A DNA stretch of 64,000 nt from Clavibacter nebraskensis NCPPB 2581 (GTDB taxonomy: Bacteria; Actinomycetota; Actinomycetes; Actinomycetales; Microbacteriaceae): positions 620,001 to 684,000 of the forward strand of contig NC_020891.1 in NCBI RefSeq assembly GCF_000355695.1. Direction: 5' to 3'. Numbering within the stretch: position 1 is the first letter of the stretch; the number at the start of each line of letters is the position of its first letter. Position numbers and translations under genes: made by a program. Shown here piece after piece: positions 1 to 7,195 of this stretch. The notes beneath the pieces are model-generated. The model saw only the letters and a program-made list of their open reading frames with translations, did no database searches and had not been told where the DNA came from.

Positions 1-144
1 GTCGCCGGCGACGAGCACCACGTCGACCTCCCGCTCGCGCACGAGGTCCACCAGGTGGTCGAGGAATGCGGCGTGATGCGCGTGCAGGTCCTCGCCGTGG
101 AGGGTGCGCCCGAGGTGCCAGTCGCTCGTGTGGAGGATGCGCAC
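1..144 (-). CDS. sbcD: Exonuclease SbcD, N-terminal fragment (runs off the window)
   Basis: Only the first 48 codons lie in the window; the gene continues to the left. The GTG at 144 begins MRILHTSDWHLGRTLHG, the signature start of the SbcD/Mre11 metallophosphoesterase, with the metal-ligand Asp and His in SDWHLG. It is followed by a second conserved block ending VDVVLVAGD, the next metal-ligand motif. SbcD is the nuclease subunit of SbcCD, which trims hairpins and double-strand ends during DNA repair; SbcC normally follows directly and would be outside this window. The family call is firm from the motif spacing; nothing can be said about the rest of the protein. Confidence 0.9.
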   Translation of the reverse strand, partial: MRILHTSDWHLGRTLHGEDLHAHHAAFLDHLVDLVREREVDVVLVAGD

Positions 145-229
145 GCGGGTCCTTCCTCGGGTCTGCCTCGGTGCCCGTCACGCTACCGGAGGGCGCCGAC
201 ACGGCCTCGCCGGTCGGCGCCCGCGCGGG

Positions 230-1051
230 CTAGTCCTTCTTCCCGTGCGCCGCGACCGACACGTCCTCCCACTTCCGCCACGTCTCGAGACGCGACGCGT
301 AGTCCTTCTCCGCGATGGCGAGCGGGCCGTCGCCGAGGAAGATCCGCAGCGGCGGCTCCTCCGCGTCGACGATCGCGAGGATCGCGTCGCGCGTCGCCGT
401 CGGGTCGCCCGGCGTGACCTTCTTGTAGCCCTCGGCCCGGCGCTCGCGCATGCCGTCGTAGGCCGCGATCGGCTCGCTGCGCTTGGCCGAGGGGCCTGAC
501 CAGTCGGTGCTGTAGCCGGCGGGCTCGACGAGCGTCACGTGGATCCCGAACTCGGCCACCTCGAGCGCCAGCGACTGGCTGAGCCCCTCGAGCGCCCACT
601 TCGACGCGTGGTAGATCCCGGTGTTCGTGAACGCGCTGATCCCGCCGATGCTGGAGACCTGCACGATGTGGCCGGATCCCTGCTCGCGCATGATCGTCAC
701 GGCGGCCTGCGTGATCCACAGCGCGCCGAACACGTTGGCCTCGAACTGGCCGCGGACCTCGTCCTCGGTGAGCTCCTCGATGGCACCGAACTGGCCGAAG
801 CCCGCGTTGTTGACGACCACGTCGAGCCGACCGAAGCGCTCCGCCGCCTGCTGCACGGCCGCGATGCCGGCGTCGCGGTCGGTGACGTCGAGCTGGATGG
901 GGAGCACGGCGTCGCCGTGCCGCTCGACGAGCACGTCGAGGGTGGAGGTGTCGCGGGCCGTCGCGGCGATGCGGTCGCCGCGCTCGAGCGCCGCCTCCGC
1001 CCACTCGCGGCCGAAGCCCTTGGATGCGCCGGTGATGAACCACGTCTTCAT
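230..1051 (-). CDS. SDR family oxidoreductase (short-chain dehydrogenase)
   Basis: A 273-residue classical short-chain dehydrogenase. TGASKGFG (about residues 7-14) is the glycine-rich NAD(P) loop, NNAG (about 87-90) is the structural motif, the catalytic Ser lies in VSSIGG, and YHASK carries the catalytic Tyr and Lys. The frame is open far upstream, but the ATG at 1051 is the only start that gives the standard N-terminus a few residues before the Rossmann strand, and GGACATCCCC precedes it. The C-terminus is highly charged and ends in KKD. The substrate cannot be read from sequence. It is a single gene with no operon partner; sbcD lies downstream in the same direction 85 bp away. Confidence 0.9.
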   Translation of the reverse strand: MKTWFITGASKGFGREWAEAALERGDRIAATARDTSTLDVLVERHGDAVLPIQLDVTDRDAGIAAVQQAAERFGRLDVVVNNAGFGQFGAIEELTEDEVRGQFEANVFGALWITQAAVTIMREQGSGHIVQVSSIGGISAFTNTGIYHASKWALEGLSQSLALEVAEFGIHVTLVEPAGYSTDWSGPSAKRSEPIAAYDGMRERRAEGYKKVTPGDPTATRDAILAIVDAEEPPLRIFLGDGPLAIAEKDYASRLETWRKWEDVSVAAHGKKD

Positions 1052-1196
1052 GGGGATGTCCTCTCGTAGGTACCCCTCGGCCAACGTCCGGCGCGGCCCG
1101 CGCATGCCCCGGATCCCGGGATCCCCTCCCCGGGCGCGCTCGGCGGACACCCGCGACCGGATCCGCCCGCCCTCGGGACGCGCCGGACCGCCTTGG

Positions 1197-1208
1197 TAGG
1201 ATCGAGTG
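1197..1208 (+). promoter_or_regulatory. -10-like hexamer placing transcription start at the GTG (leaderless)
   Basis: TAGGAT at 1197-1202 matches the actinobacterial TANNNT -10 element and ends five bases before the GTG at 1208. Transcription would therefore start on or next to the start codon. No Shine-Dalgarno sequence is present. This decides the GTG start for the DUF3151 gene over the TTG at 1193. Confidence 0.5.
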
Positions 1209-1684
1209 TGACTGGAGAGAACCTGCTCGGCGTGCCCGAGACGCGCCTGGCCGACGAGCCCGAGGTCGCCGCCCGCATCCAGGATGCCGACGGCCACCAC
1301 GACACCCTCGGCGCCATCGCCGCCGACCACCCGCAGTCGTCGCTCGTCTGGGCGCTCCTCGCCGACTCCGCGTACGTGCAGGGCGACCGCATCGCCTCGT
1401 ACGCCTTCGCCCGCGTCGGCTATCACCGCGGCCTCGACTCGCTGCGCAAGTCCGGCTGGAAGGGCCAGGGGCCCGTGCCGTGGAGCCACGAGCCGAACCG
1501 CGGTGTCCTCCGCTCCGTGTACGCGCTGCGTCGCGCGGCCGCCGCCATCGGCGAGGAGGACGAGGTCTCGCGCCTCAGCGCCTTCCTGCGCGACGCGGAT
1601 CCCACGGCCGCCGGCCACATCGAGGCCGCCACCGCCGGAGGCCTCCCGCCCACGGAGGCCATCGTCATCCGCGGCCAGGACTGA
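1208..1684 (+). CDS. DUF3151 domain-containing protein
   Basis: A 158-residue cytosolic protein with the start TGENLLGVPETRL and the internal block SLVWALLADSAYVQGDRIASYAFARVGYHRGLD. Both are characteristic of DUF3151, a family largely confined to Actinobacteria. Conserved Trp/Tyr/Arg-rich segments and GPVPWSHEPNRGVLR suggest a folded helical domain. No catalytic motif, signal peptide or membrane segment is seen and no function is known for the family. It sits 83 bp upstream of purA in the same direction; this may be co-transcription, but purA has its own Shine-Dalgarno sequence (GACGAGGAG). Confidence 0.8.
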   Translation: MTGENLLGVPETRLADEPEVAARIQDADGHHDTLGAIAADHPQSSLVWALLADSAYVQGDRIASYAFARVGYHRGLDSLRKSGWKGQGPVPWSHEPNRGVLRSVYALRRAAAAIGEEDEVSRLSAFLRDADPTAAGHIEAATAGGLPPTEAIVIRGQD

Positions 1685-1767
1685 TCCACCGCCCCACCGC
1701 TCCGCCCGCACCACCGCACGCCACCCGATCCATACCGACCGACCCCGCCCCCGACGAGGAGTGAGCC

Positions 1768-3057
1768 ATGCCCGCAGTAGTGATCATCGGAGCCCAGTGG
1801 GGTGACGAGGGCAAGGGACGCGCGACGGACCTCCTCGGCAGCCGCGTCGACTACGTCGTGAAGTTCAACGGCGGCAACAACGCCGGCCACACGGTCGTCG
1901 TCGGCGACGAGAAATACGCGCTGCACCTGCTGCCGTCGGGCATCCTCACGCCGGGCGTGGTGCCCGTCATCGGCAACGGCGTCGTCGTCGACATCGAGGT
2001 GCTCTTCCACGAGCTCGACGCGCTCGCCGCCCGCGGCGTGGACGTCTCGCGCCTGCGCGTCAGCGCCAACGCGCACGTCATCACGCACTACCACCGCACC
2101 ATCGACAAGGTCACGGAGCGCTTCCTCGGCAAGCGCCAGATCGGCACCACCGGCCGCGGCATCGGGCCCACGTACGCGGACAAGATCAACCGCGTCGGCA
2201 TCCGGATCCAGGACCTCTTCGACGAGAACATCCTGCGCCAGAAGGTGGAGGCGGCCCTCGACGCCAAGAACCACATGCTCGTGAAGATCTACAACCGCCG
2301 CGCCATCTCGGCCGAGGAGATCGTCGAGAGCCTCCTCTCCTACGTCGAGCGCCTGCGCCCGATGGTGTGCGACGCGTCGCTCGAGCTGAACGCCGCGCTC
2401 GACGACGGCAAGACCGTGCTGTTCGAAGCCGGCCAGGCGACCATGCTCGACATCGACCACGGCACGTACCCGTTCGTCACGTCGTCGAGCGCCACGTCCG
2501 GCGGCGCGGCCACGGGCTCCGGCGTCGCGCCGAACCGGCTCGAGCGGATCATCGCGGTCGTCAAGGCGTACACGACTCGCGTCGGCGCCGGCCCCTTCCC
2601 CACGGAGCTGCACGACGAGTCGGGCGAGTACCTCCGCGCCAAGGGCTTCGAGTTCGGCACCACCACCGGCCGCCCGCGTCGCTGCGGCTGGTACGACGCG
2701 CCCATCGCGCGCTACACGGCCCGCATCAACGGCGTCACCGACTTCGTGCTCACCAAGCTCGACGTGCTCTCGGGCCTCGCGACCATCCCTGTCTGCGTCG
2801 CCTACGACGTCGACGGCGTGCGCCACGACGAGGTGCCCGTCTCGCAGTCCGACTTCCACCACGCGACCCCCGTCTACGAGGAGTTCCCAGGCTGGCAGGA
2901 GGACATCACGGCCTGCCGCCGCTTCGAGGACCTGCCGAAGAACGCGCAGGACTACGTGACGGCCATCGAGCGCATGAGCGGCGCCCGCATCTCCGCCATC
3001 GGCGTGGGCCCGGAGCGCGAGCAGGTCGTCGTGCTGCACGACCTCCTCGAGGCCTAA
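1768..3057 (+). CDS. purA: Adenylosuccinate synthetase
   Basis: A 429-residue enzyme joining IMP and aspartate with GTP hydrolysis, the first committed step from IMP to [19 protein letters not shown] at residues 7-22 is the GTP-binding P-loop with the catalytic Asp, [12 protein letters not shown] follows with the catalytic His, and [14 protein letters not shown] (about 128-141) binds IMP. The length is the usual one for bacterial PurA. The ATG at 1768 is preceded by ACGAGGAGTGAGCC. It is unlinked to the purSQL block at 38-42 kb. The start, length and all motifs agree, so the assignment is secure. Confidence 0.98.
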   Translation: MPAVVIIGAQWGDEGKGRATDLLGSRVDYVVKFNGGNNAGHTVVVGDEKYALHLLPSGILTPGVVPVIGNGVVVDIEVLFHELDALAARGVDVSRLRVSANAHVITHYHRTIDKVTERFLGKRQIGTTGRGIGPTYADKINRVGIRIQDLFDENILRQKVEAALDAKNHMLVKIYNRRAISAEEIVESLLSYVERLRPMVCDASLELNAALDDGKTVLFEAGQATMLDIDHGTYPFVTSSSATSGGAATGSGVAPNRLERIIAVVKAYTTRVGAGPFPTELHDESGEYLRAKGFEFGTTTGRPRRCGWYDAPIARYTARINGVTDFVLTKLDVLSGLATIPVCVAYDVDGVRHDEVPVSQSDFHHATPVYEEFPGWQEDITACRRFEDLPKNAQDYVTAIERMSGARISAIGVGPEREQVVVLHDLLEA

Positions 3058-3059
3058 CC

Positions 3060-3278
3060 CTGATCCACGACGGCTGGGCCGACGACGCCCGCCTCGGCAC
3101 GGACGCGTCGGACCTCGCGCGCTTCCTCAGCCGCGCGGACGCCCGCACCATGAACCGCGAGCGCCTCCAGGCGGATCTCGACATGGGCCAGGAGCAGTAC
3201 GTCACCGCGTGGCGCGAGCTGCACCGCTTCGGGTACGTGTCGTCGGCGGAGCTCAGGCGGCTCGTCGTCGAGCGGTGA
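3060..3278 (+). CDS. Small hypothetical protein downstream of purA, possible CTG start
   Basis: The frame between the purA stop and the insert encodes about 72 residues, LIHDGWADDARLG and onward to LRRLVVER. It has a helical, charged character and the same codon bias as the neighbouring core genes. No ATG or GTG lies near the beginning. A CTG at 3060 sits seven bases after GAGG (3049-3052), a proper Shine-Dalgarno distance; the first in-frame ATG is at 3150 and would leave only 42 residues. Its last seven codons and stop form the left copy of the 23-bp repeat that bounds the ApeA-like insert, so the coding sequence is intact up to its stop. Function unknown. Confidence 0.45.
   Translation: MIHDGWADDARLGTDASDLARFLSRADARTMNRERLQADLDMGQEQYVTAWRELHRFGYVSSAELRRLVVER
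3256..3278 (+). repeat. Left copy of 23-bp direct repeat flanking the defence insert
   Basis: A perfect 23-bp match to 4709-4731, beginning GGCGGCTCG and ending GAGCGGTGA. The bases just outside differ on both sides (A/C on the left, C/T on the right), so the repeat is exactly 23 bp. This copy doubles as the end of the small ORF. It looks like an attachment-site or target duplication. Confidence 0.9.
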
Positions 3279-3306
3279 CGCAGGGGAAAGCTTCGACCAG
3301 CACTTG

Positions 3307-3321
3307 ATGTGATTTTCACAT
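3307..3321 (+). promoter_or_regulatory. Palindrome and promoter of the ApeA-like gene
   Basis: ATGTGA-TTT-TCACAT is a perfect 6-bp inverted repeat with a 3-bp centre. A good -10 hexamer, GATACT, lies at 3334-3339, seven bases before the GTG at 3347. The palindrome therefore covers the expected -35 region and could be an operator. The surroundings are AT-rich compared with the rest of the window. Confidence 0.5.
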
Positions 3322-3346
3322 TTGACCCAATTGGATACTAGGCGAT

Positions 3347-4696
3347 GTGGCCGCAATGCATCTAGAGTCTCTGCTTATGAAGCTCATTGGCGAGTGGTGG
3401 TCACCTAGTCATCCAGAGCAACGTGCTCACGGCTATTTACGGATTCGACGGTCCGGCCGGCCTTCCCTGTATGTCGATTCATCTACTTCACCAGCGACCT
3501 TGTCGCGCCTTCACTCGAAAACCCTTTACGGCCGAGCGGCTGGCGGTGTGGCCCTTACTCTATGGTTTGATGATTTTAGTCCGCTGCAAGAAGCGCCCCG
3601 CTCGTCGACCGTTGAGTGGTCTCGGAAAAGAGACGTTGGTACTGCTCTAGTCGGTGCCAATTGTGGAGATGAGGGGACGACGCTTTTCGATGAGATGACA
3701 TACTCGTACGAAGGCCTCGGTTCATGGTCGAGGTATTCCAAAACGGTTGATCATGAAGAGCCTGGGCCTCAGTATGGGGCTGCAAGATTTGTACCATACG
3801 TTGATGATGACATTGAAATGACAATTCGAGTGGATGACCCGGAGACTCTTCACCGCAGACCTGATATGGATGTTGCCATGATTAGGGATGGATCAGGCGA
3901 CGCTACACGAGTGGTGATGGTCACTAATCCACCGGCCCCGCTCGCTTTTTATAATCATCTGGCACTAGATCTCTCGAATCTACTTTCATTCTGCTTTCAG
4001 AGACAAGCCCATTTGTCTGGTAGATCTGGTCGAATCGGCGGCAAAGTCGTGACCATACACCGGCGTGTGGCCACGAAGTCTTCCGTCGTCCGCCCACACG
4101 GAAGCTCCATGATCCTCACGTGCAACCGTTTCGACCCAGTGCTTCTTTTTAGTGCTTGGTGGGAGGCATGTAGGCATTTGTATCCTTTGCCGCAAATTCT
4201 TGCCGGTCGCTACTCTACTCGGCGGGCCTTTCTTGAGCATCATGTGATCAGTGCTACGGCCGCCCTTGAGTCGGCGTACGAGCGTTTGAGCGACTACCCG
4301 CAAGTGGCTATGAACGAAGAATTGTTTTTGGAGCGCCAGGAGTGGCACGCGGCGCATGAGGATAACGAAGACTTCAAGAAGCTTTTATCAAACCTTGTGA
4401 ATCGCGTGACACTTAAGACCAAGCTGATGGGTGTCAAGTCCTATGTGGGTGCGGATCTAGTCGCAAACGCGGGCGTGCGTCAGAGGCAGTGGGTAAGCGA
4501 CGTAATGGCGACGCGTAACCGCCTCGCGCACTCCGGTTCTCACGTAGAGGGCGTGACTGACGGTGGCCAAGAACTCCTCTCAAGGGTCGATCAAAATACG
4601 AGGGCTGTCTTATCGCTGGTCTTATGCAAACAGCTTGGTGCTGATGCAGCTGCGCTCGACGCTGCGGCCTCAGTGCTGTCTCAGCGGGGTAGCTAG
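3347..4696 (+). CDS. ApeA-like HEPN-domain protein, probable anti-phage abortive-infection RNase
   Basis: A 449-residue soluble protein with two parts. The N-terminal half, with GEWWSPSHPE near residue 15 followed by beta-rich sequence, resembles ApeA N-terminal domains. The C-terminal helical half contains RNRLAH at residues 390-395, the R-X4-H active-site motif of HEPN ribonucleases. ApeA proteins are known single-gene phage-defence factors thought to cleave RNA on infection. Codon use is unlike the neighbours (many AT-ending codons), indicating horizontal transfer. It is the only gene in an insert bounded by 23-bp direct repeats. GTG 3347 fits the GATACT -10 as a leaderless start; ATG 3356 and ATG 3377 (MKLIGEWW) are alternatives. 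HEPN motif seen directly; the defence role is inferred from the family. Confidence 0.75.
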   Translation: MAAMHLESLLMKLIGEWWSPSHPEQRAHGYLRIRRSGRPSLYVDSSTSPATLSRLHSKTLYGRAAGGVALTLWFDDFSPLQEAPRSSTVEWSRKRDVGTALVGANCGDEGTTLFDEMTYSYEGLGSWSRYSKTVDHEEPGPQYGAARFVPYVDDDIEMTIRVDDPETLHRRPDMDVAMIRDGSGDATRVVMVTNPPAPLAFYNHLALDLSNLLSFCFQRQAHLSGRSGRIGGKVVTIHRRVATKSSVVRPHGSSMILTCNRFDPVLLFSAWWEACRHLYPLPQILAGRYSTRRAFLEHHVISATAALESAYERLSDYPQVAMNEELFLERQEWHAAHEDNEDFKKLLSNLVNRVTLKTKLMGVKSYVGADLVANAGVRQRQWVSDVMATRNRLAHSGSHVEGVTDGGQELLSRVDQNTRAVLSLVLCKQLGADAAALDAAASVLSQRGS

Positions 4697-4708
4697 GCGA
4701 ATAAGGGC

Positions 4709-4731
4709 GGCGGCTCGTCGTCGAGCGGTGA
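4709..4731 (+). repeat. Right copy of 23-bp direct repeat flanking the defence insert
   Basis: Identical to 3256-3278. It lies 12 bp after the stop of the ApeA-like gene and immediately before the 3' end of the MarR gene. Removing one repeat and the intervening DNA (1453 bp) would join the small ORF directly to the marR 3' flank, which is the likely ancestral arrangement. Confidence 0.9.
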
Positions 4732-4742
4732 TCCTCTAGCGG

Positions 4743-5195
4743 TCAGGCGCCGTCTGCGCGCAGCGACCGCACCATGCTGCGGAGTATCCGCGTCGCCGCC
4801 TCGCGGTCGGCGTCGCTGAGGCTGCCGAGCATGCGCAGCTCGACCGCGCGCACGGCCGCGCTCGCCGTCGCCAGCTGCCGACGGCCCGCCGCCGTGAGGC
4901 GGGTGGGCTGCACCCGGCCGACCGCCTCCTCCGCCGGGCGCGTGACGATCCCGTCGCGCTCGAGGGACTGCAGCAACACGTTCATCGACTGGCGCGTCAC
5001 GAAGGCGCCGCGGGCGAGGTCGGAGTTCGAGGACCCGGGGCGCTGGGCGAGGAGCTCCAGGCACGAGTAGTGCGTGATCGTCATGCCCAGGGGTCGCAGC
5101 GCCTCCTCCATCGCCGCGCGCAGGGCGCTCGCGGCCTCCTTCAGCAGGTAGCCGAGCGAGGTCGGGAGGTGGATGCCGTCGTCGCCTTGACTCAT
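4743..5195 (-). CDS. MarR family transcriptional regulator
   Basis: A 150-residue winged-helix repressor. LGMTITHYSCLELLAQRPGSSNSDLARGAFVTRQSMNVLLQSLERDGIVTR is the MarR helix-turn-helix and first wing strand, followed by an alpha-helical dimerisation tail with SDADREAATRILRSM. The frame is open further upstream, but ATG 5195 gives the usual family length. The upstream frame would read through two operator palindromes and is unlikely to be translated. It is divergent from a VOC-family gene with a 61-bp gap. The start codon overlaps the first of two TGTCAG-N4-CTGACA palindromes, so self-regulation and control of the VOC gene are likely. The ligand is unknown. Confidence 0.9.
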   Translation of the reverse strand: MSQGDDGIHLPTSLGYLLKEAASALRAAMEEALRPLGMTITHYSCLELLAQRPGSSNSDLARGAFVTRQSMNVLLQSLERDGIVTRPAEEAVGRVQPTRLTAAGRRQLATASAAVRAVELRMLGSLSDADREAATRILRSMVRSLRADGA

Positions 5196-5238
5196 GTCAG
5201 CATTCTGACATACGCTCATATATGTCAGGCATCTGACA
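5195..5238. promoter_or_regulatory. Two MarR-type operators in the divergent promoter
   Basis: Two copies of TGTCAG-N4-CTGACA lie at 5195-5210 (spacer CATT) and 5223-5238 (spacer GCAT), each with perfect 6-bp arms. Their centres are 28 bp apart. The AT-rich segment TACGCTCATATA lies between them and probably contains -10 elements for one or both directions. Position, symmetry and the adjacent MarR gene support an autoregulated operator pair. Confidence 0.8.
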
Positions 5239-5256
5239 TCGAACTGAGGAGACACC

Positions 5257-5625
5257 ATGCCCGTCACCGGACCCGACTTCATCTCGCTCCAGGTCACCGA
5301 CCTCGACGCGTCACAGGCGTTCTACGAGCGGTTCCTCGGCCTCGTCCGCTCGCCCGCCGGACCCCCGCACGCCGTCGTCTTCACCACGACGCCCATCGCG
5401 TTCGCGCTCCGCGACGTCGTCCCCGGCACCGACATCGCGGGCACGCCGCAGCCCGGGATCGGCGCGGCCCTGTGGCTGCACGCGACGGACGTGCAGGCGA
5501 TCCACGACGCGCTCGTCGCGGACGGGCACTGCATCGTCTCCGCTCCGATGGACGGCCCCTTCGGTCGGACCTTCACGTTCGCGGACCCGGACGGCTATCA
5601 CGTGACGCTGCACGACCGGGCCTGA
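5257..5625 (+). CDS. VOC family (glyoxalase/bleomycin-resistance-fold) protein
   Basis: A 122-residue protein with one vicinal-oxygen-chelate domain: DFISLQVTDLDASQAFYERFLGLV is the opening beta-alpha-beta unit and GRTFTFADPDGYHVTLH the closing one. H/E-type metal ligands are only partly evident, so the activity (dioxygenase, lyase or binding protein) is open. A Shine-Dalgarno AGGAG lies at 5246-5250. It is divergent from MarR and shares its operator region, so it is most likely the repressor's target and acts on, or sequesters, the MarR ligand or a related toxic or phenolic compound (inference). Confidence 0.85.
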   Translation: MPVTGPDFISLQVTDLDASQAFYERFLGLVRSPAGPPHAVVFTTTPIAFALRDVVPGTDIAGTPQPGIGAALWLHATDVQAIHDALVADGHCIVSAPMDGPFGRTFTFADPDGYHVTLHDRA

Positions 5626-5650
5626 CGGTCCGTAGCATCCGGCATCCGAC

Positions 5651-5713
5651 GGGTCCCGCCGTGACGAGGTCGCGGCGGCCGACCCGGACCAGGCTGGAGG
5701 GGCGGCGGGACCC
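5651..5713 (+). promoter_or_regulatory. Long-range inverted repeat upstream of the BLUF gene
   Basis: GGGTCCCGCCG at 5651-5661 and its exact complement CGGCGGGACCC at 5703-5713 are separated by 41 bases, 45 bp before the BLUF start codon. If transcribed it could fold into a stem in the 5' leader. TAGCAT at 5635-5640 is a possible -10 upstream of it. The role is unknown, and in GC-rich DNA chance is possible. Confidence 0.35.
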
Positions 5714-5757
5714 GACCCGTCCCGGGCCACGCGGCCCCGCGCACCGGGAAGGACCCC

Positions 5758-6186
5758 ATGCTCTCCATCGTCTACTCCAGCACCGCCGAGCGGTCCTTCG
5801 ACGACGTCGACCTCGCCCAGCTCCTGGCGCAGAGCCGGACGACGAACGAGGCCCACGGGCTCACCGGGCTTCTCGTGCACCGCGAGGGGCGATTCCTCCA
5901 GCTGATCGAGGGGGAGGAGGACGACGTCCGGGAGCGCATGGCCGCGATCCTCGCCGACGACCGCCACGGGCGCATCGCCATCCTCATGGAGGAGCGGATC
6001 ACCGAGCGCCAGTTCCCCGACTGGACGATGGGCTTCGCGCGCTACGACGCCCGCGTCGCCGAGCGGCTCCCCGGCTACCGCGAGTCCTTCGAGGACCTGG
6101 AGGGCGACCGCCCGGACGACCGCATCCGGCCCGCCCTCCGCGAGCTGATCCGGTGGTTCCAGGAGGACACCGGCCGGCTGTCCTGA
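5758..6186 (+). CDS. BLUF domain blue-light sensor protein (stand-alone)
   Basis: A 142-residue protein made almost entirely of one BLUF domain, a flavin-binding blue-light receptor. The photochemical Tyr is Y6 (SIVYSS), the flavin-contacting Asn is N30 (TTNEAHGLTGLLV), the key Gln is Q48 (GRFLQLIEG), and the C-terminal strand has W89 and M91 in FPDWTMGF. All residues needed for the light-driven hydrogen-bond switch are present. About 35 residues after the core form helices that could contact a partner. No output domain (EAL, cyclase) is fused, so it should signal through a separate protein. GGAAGGA lies eight bases before ATG. It is monocistronic and convergent with the hydrolase that follows. 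Confidence 0.93.
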   Translation: MLSIVYSSTAERSFDDVDLAQLLAQSRTTNEAHGLTGLLVHREGRFLQLIEGEEDDVRERMAAILADDRHGRIAILMEERITERQFPDWTMGFARYDARVAERLPGYRESFEDLEGDRPDDRIRPALRELIRWFQEDTGRLS

Positions 6187-6208
6187 GGGGCGGCGGCCCG
6201 ACCCCGGC

Positions 6209-7147
6209 TCACGCCGCGGGCGCCACGCCCCGCCAGAACCCCGCGAGCAGGTCCGCGCTCGCCTCCGGCTGGTCGACCTGGGCGGAGTGGCCCGCGTCCG
6301 CGACCACCTCGTAGCGGGCGCCCGCGCGCCCGGCCATGTCGCGCTGCCAGTCCTGGGGCCAGGCGTCGTCGGCGTCGCCGCGGGAGACGAGCACCGGGAG
6401 CCCCGTCGCGCGGAGCTCGTCAACGCGGTCGGTCTGGGCCTGCATGATCTCCAGCGCGCCGAGCAGCTGCGCCGACGCCGTGCCGAGCAGGCGTGTGCGG
6501 AACCACGCGACCTCGGGGTCGTCGCCGTCGAGCTGCTCGGGCAGGAACCAGAGCGGCCAGAGCCCGGCGCTGCCCGACGCGCGGAGGGCGGCGATCTGCT
6601 CTGAGCGCTCGCCGCGGCTGCGGGGGCCCGAGTTCCAGTGCGTGTAGCTGGCGAAGCGGCCGGGGTCGCGGATCACGGCCTGCAGCCCGACGACGCCGCC
6701 GAAGCTGTGGCCGAGGAGGTGCACGGGTCCGAGCGGCGCGGCGGGCGCGGCGTCGTTCGCGACGTGCCGACCGCCGGATCCGCCGACGCCCGCCAGCGCG
6801 TCGACCACGTGGTGCACGTCCTGGCCGAGGGTCTCGAGCTCGTAGCCGGTCGCGTCGACGGGCGGCTCGGCCTGGCCGGGGCCGGTGGATCCCCACTGCC
6901 CGCGCTGCGAGAACGCCACGACCGTGAAGCCGCGGTCGGCGAGCGGGCCGAGCAGCGGGAAGAAGTCCTCCTTGGATCCCGTGAAGCCGGGCACCAGAAG
7001 CGCGACGGGCGCGGTCGCCGGATCCCCGGTGCGGGCGCGCACGCGCACGGCCGACAGCCGGGCCGCCGGGACCTCGATGGTCAGGTCCTCCGCGTCCTCG
7101 GGCCGGTGGTCGGACAGGGTGCGCGGGGCGCGGGCGTCGGTGCTCAT
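6209..7147 (-). CDS. Alpha/beta hydrolase
   Basis: A 312-residue alpha/beta-hydrolase-fold protein. LLVPGFTGSKEDFFPLL forms the oxyanion region, GHSFGG the nucleophile elbow with the catalytic Ser, SRGDADDAW carries the acid, and AGHSAQ the His, in the expected order. No signal peptide is present. Between the His-motif strand and the nucleophile is a low-complexity, Gly/Ala-rich stretch (ALAGVGGSGGRHVANDAAPAAP) longer than usual for the fold. The substrate is unknown; similar proteins act as esterases, lipases or epoxide hydrolase-like enzymes. It lies 48 bp downstream of the histidine kinase in the same direction and may be read from the same transcript. Confidence 0.88.
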   Translation of the reverse strand: MSTDARAPRTLSDHRPEDAEDLTIEVPAARLSAVRVRARTGDPATAPVALLVPGFTGSKEDFFPLLGPLADRGFTVVAFSQRGQWGSTGPGQAEPPVDATGYELETLGQDVHHVVDALAGVGGSGGRHVANDAAPAAPLGPVHLLGHSFGGVVGLQAVIRDPGRFASYTHWNSGPRSRGERSEQIAALRASGSAGLWPLWFLPEQLDGDDPEVAWFRTRLLGTASAQLLGALEIMQAQTDRVDELRATGLPVLVSRGDADDAWPQDWQRDMAGRAGARYEVVADAGHSAQVDQPEASADLLAGFWRGVAPAA

Positions 7148-7195
7148 CTCGTCAGCGAAGGCCGGGGGCGATGCGGCGACCGGCGGCGGGGGCGC

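Noticed and set aside
5070-6314. Long plus-strand frame joining the VOC and BLUF regions
   Set aside because: It is out of frame with both recognised genes, and its product is His/Arg/Pro repeats.
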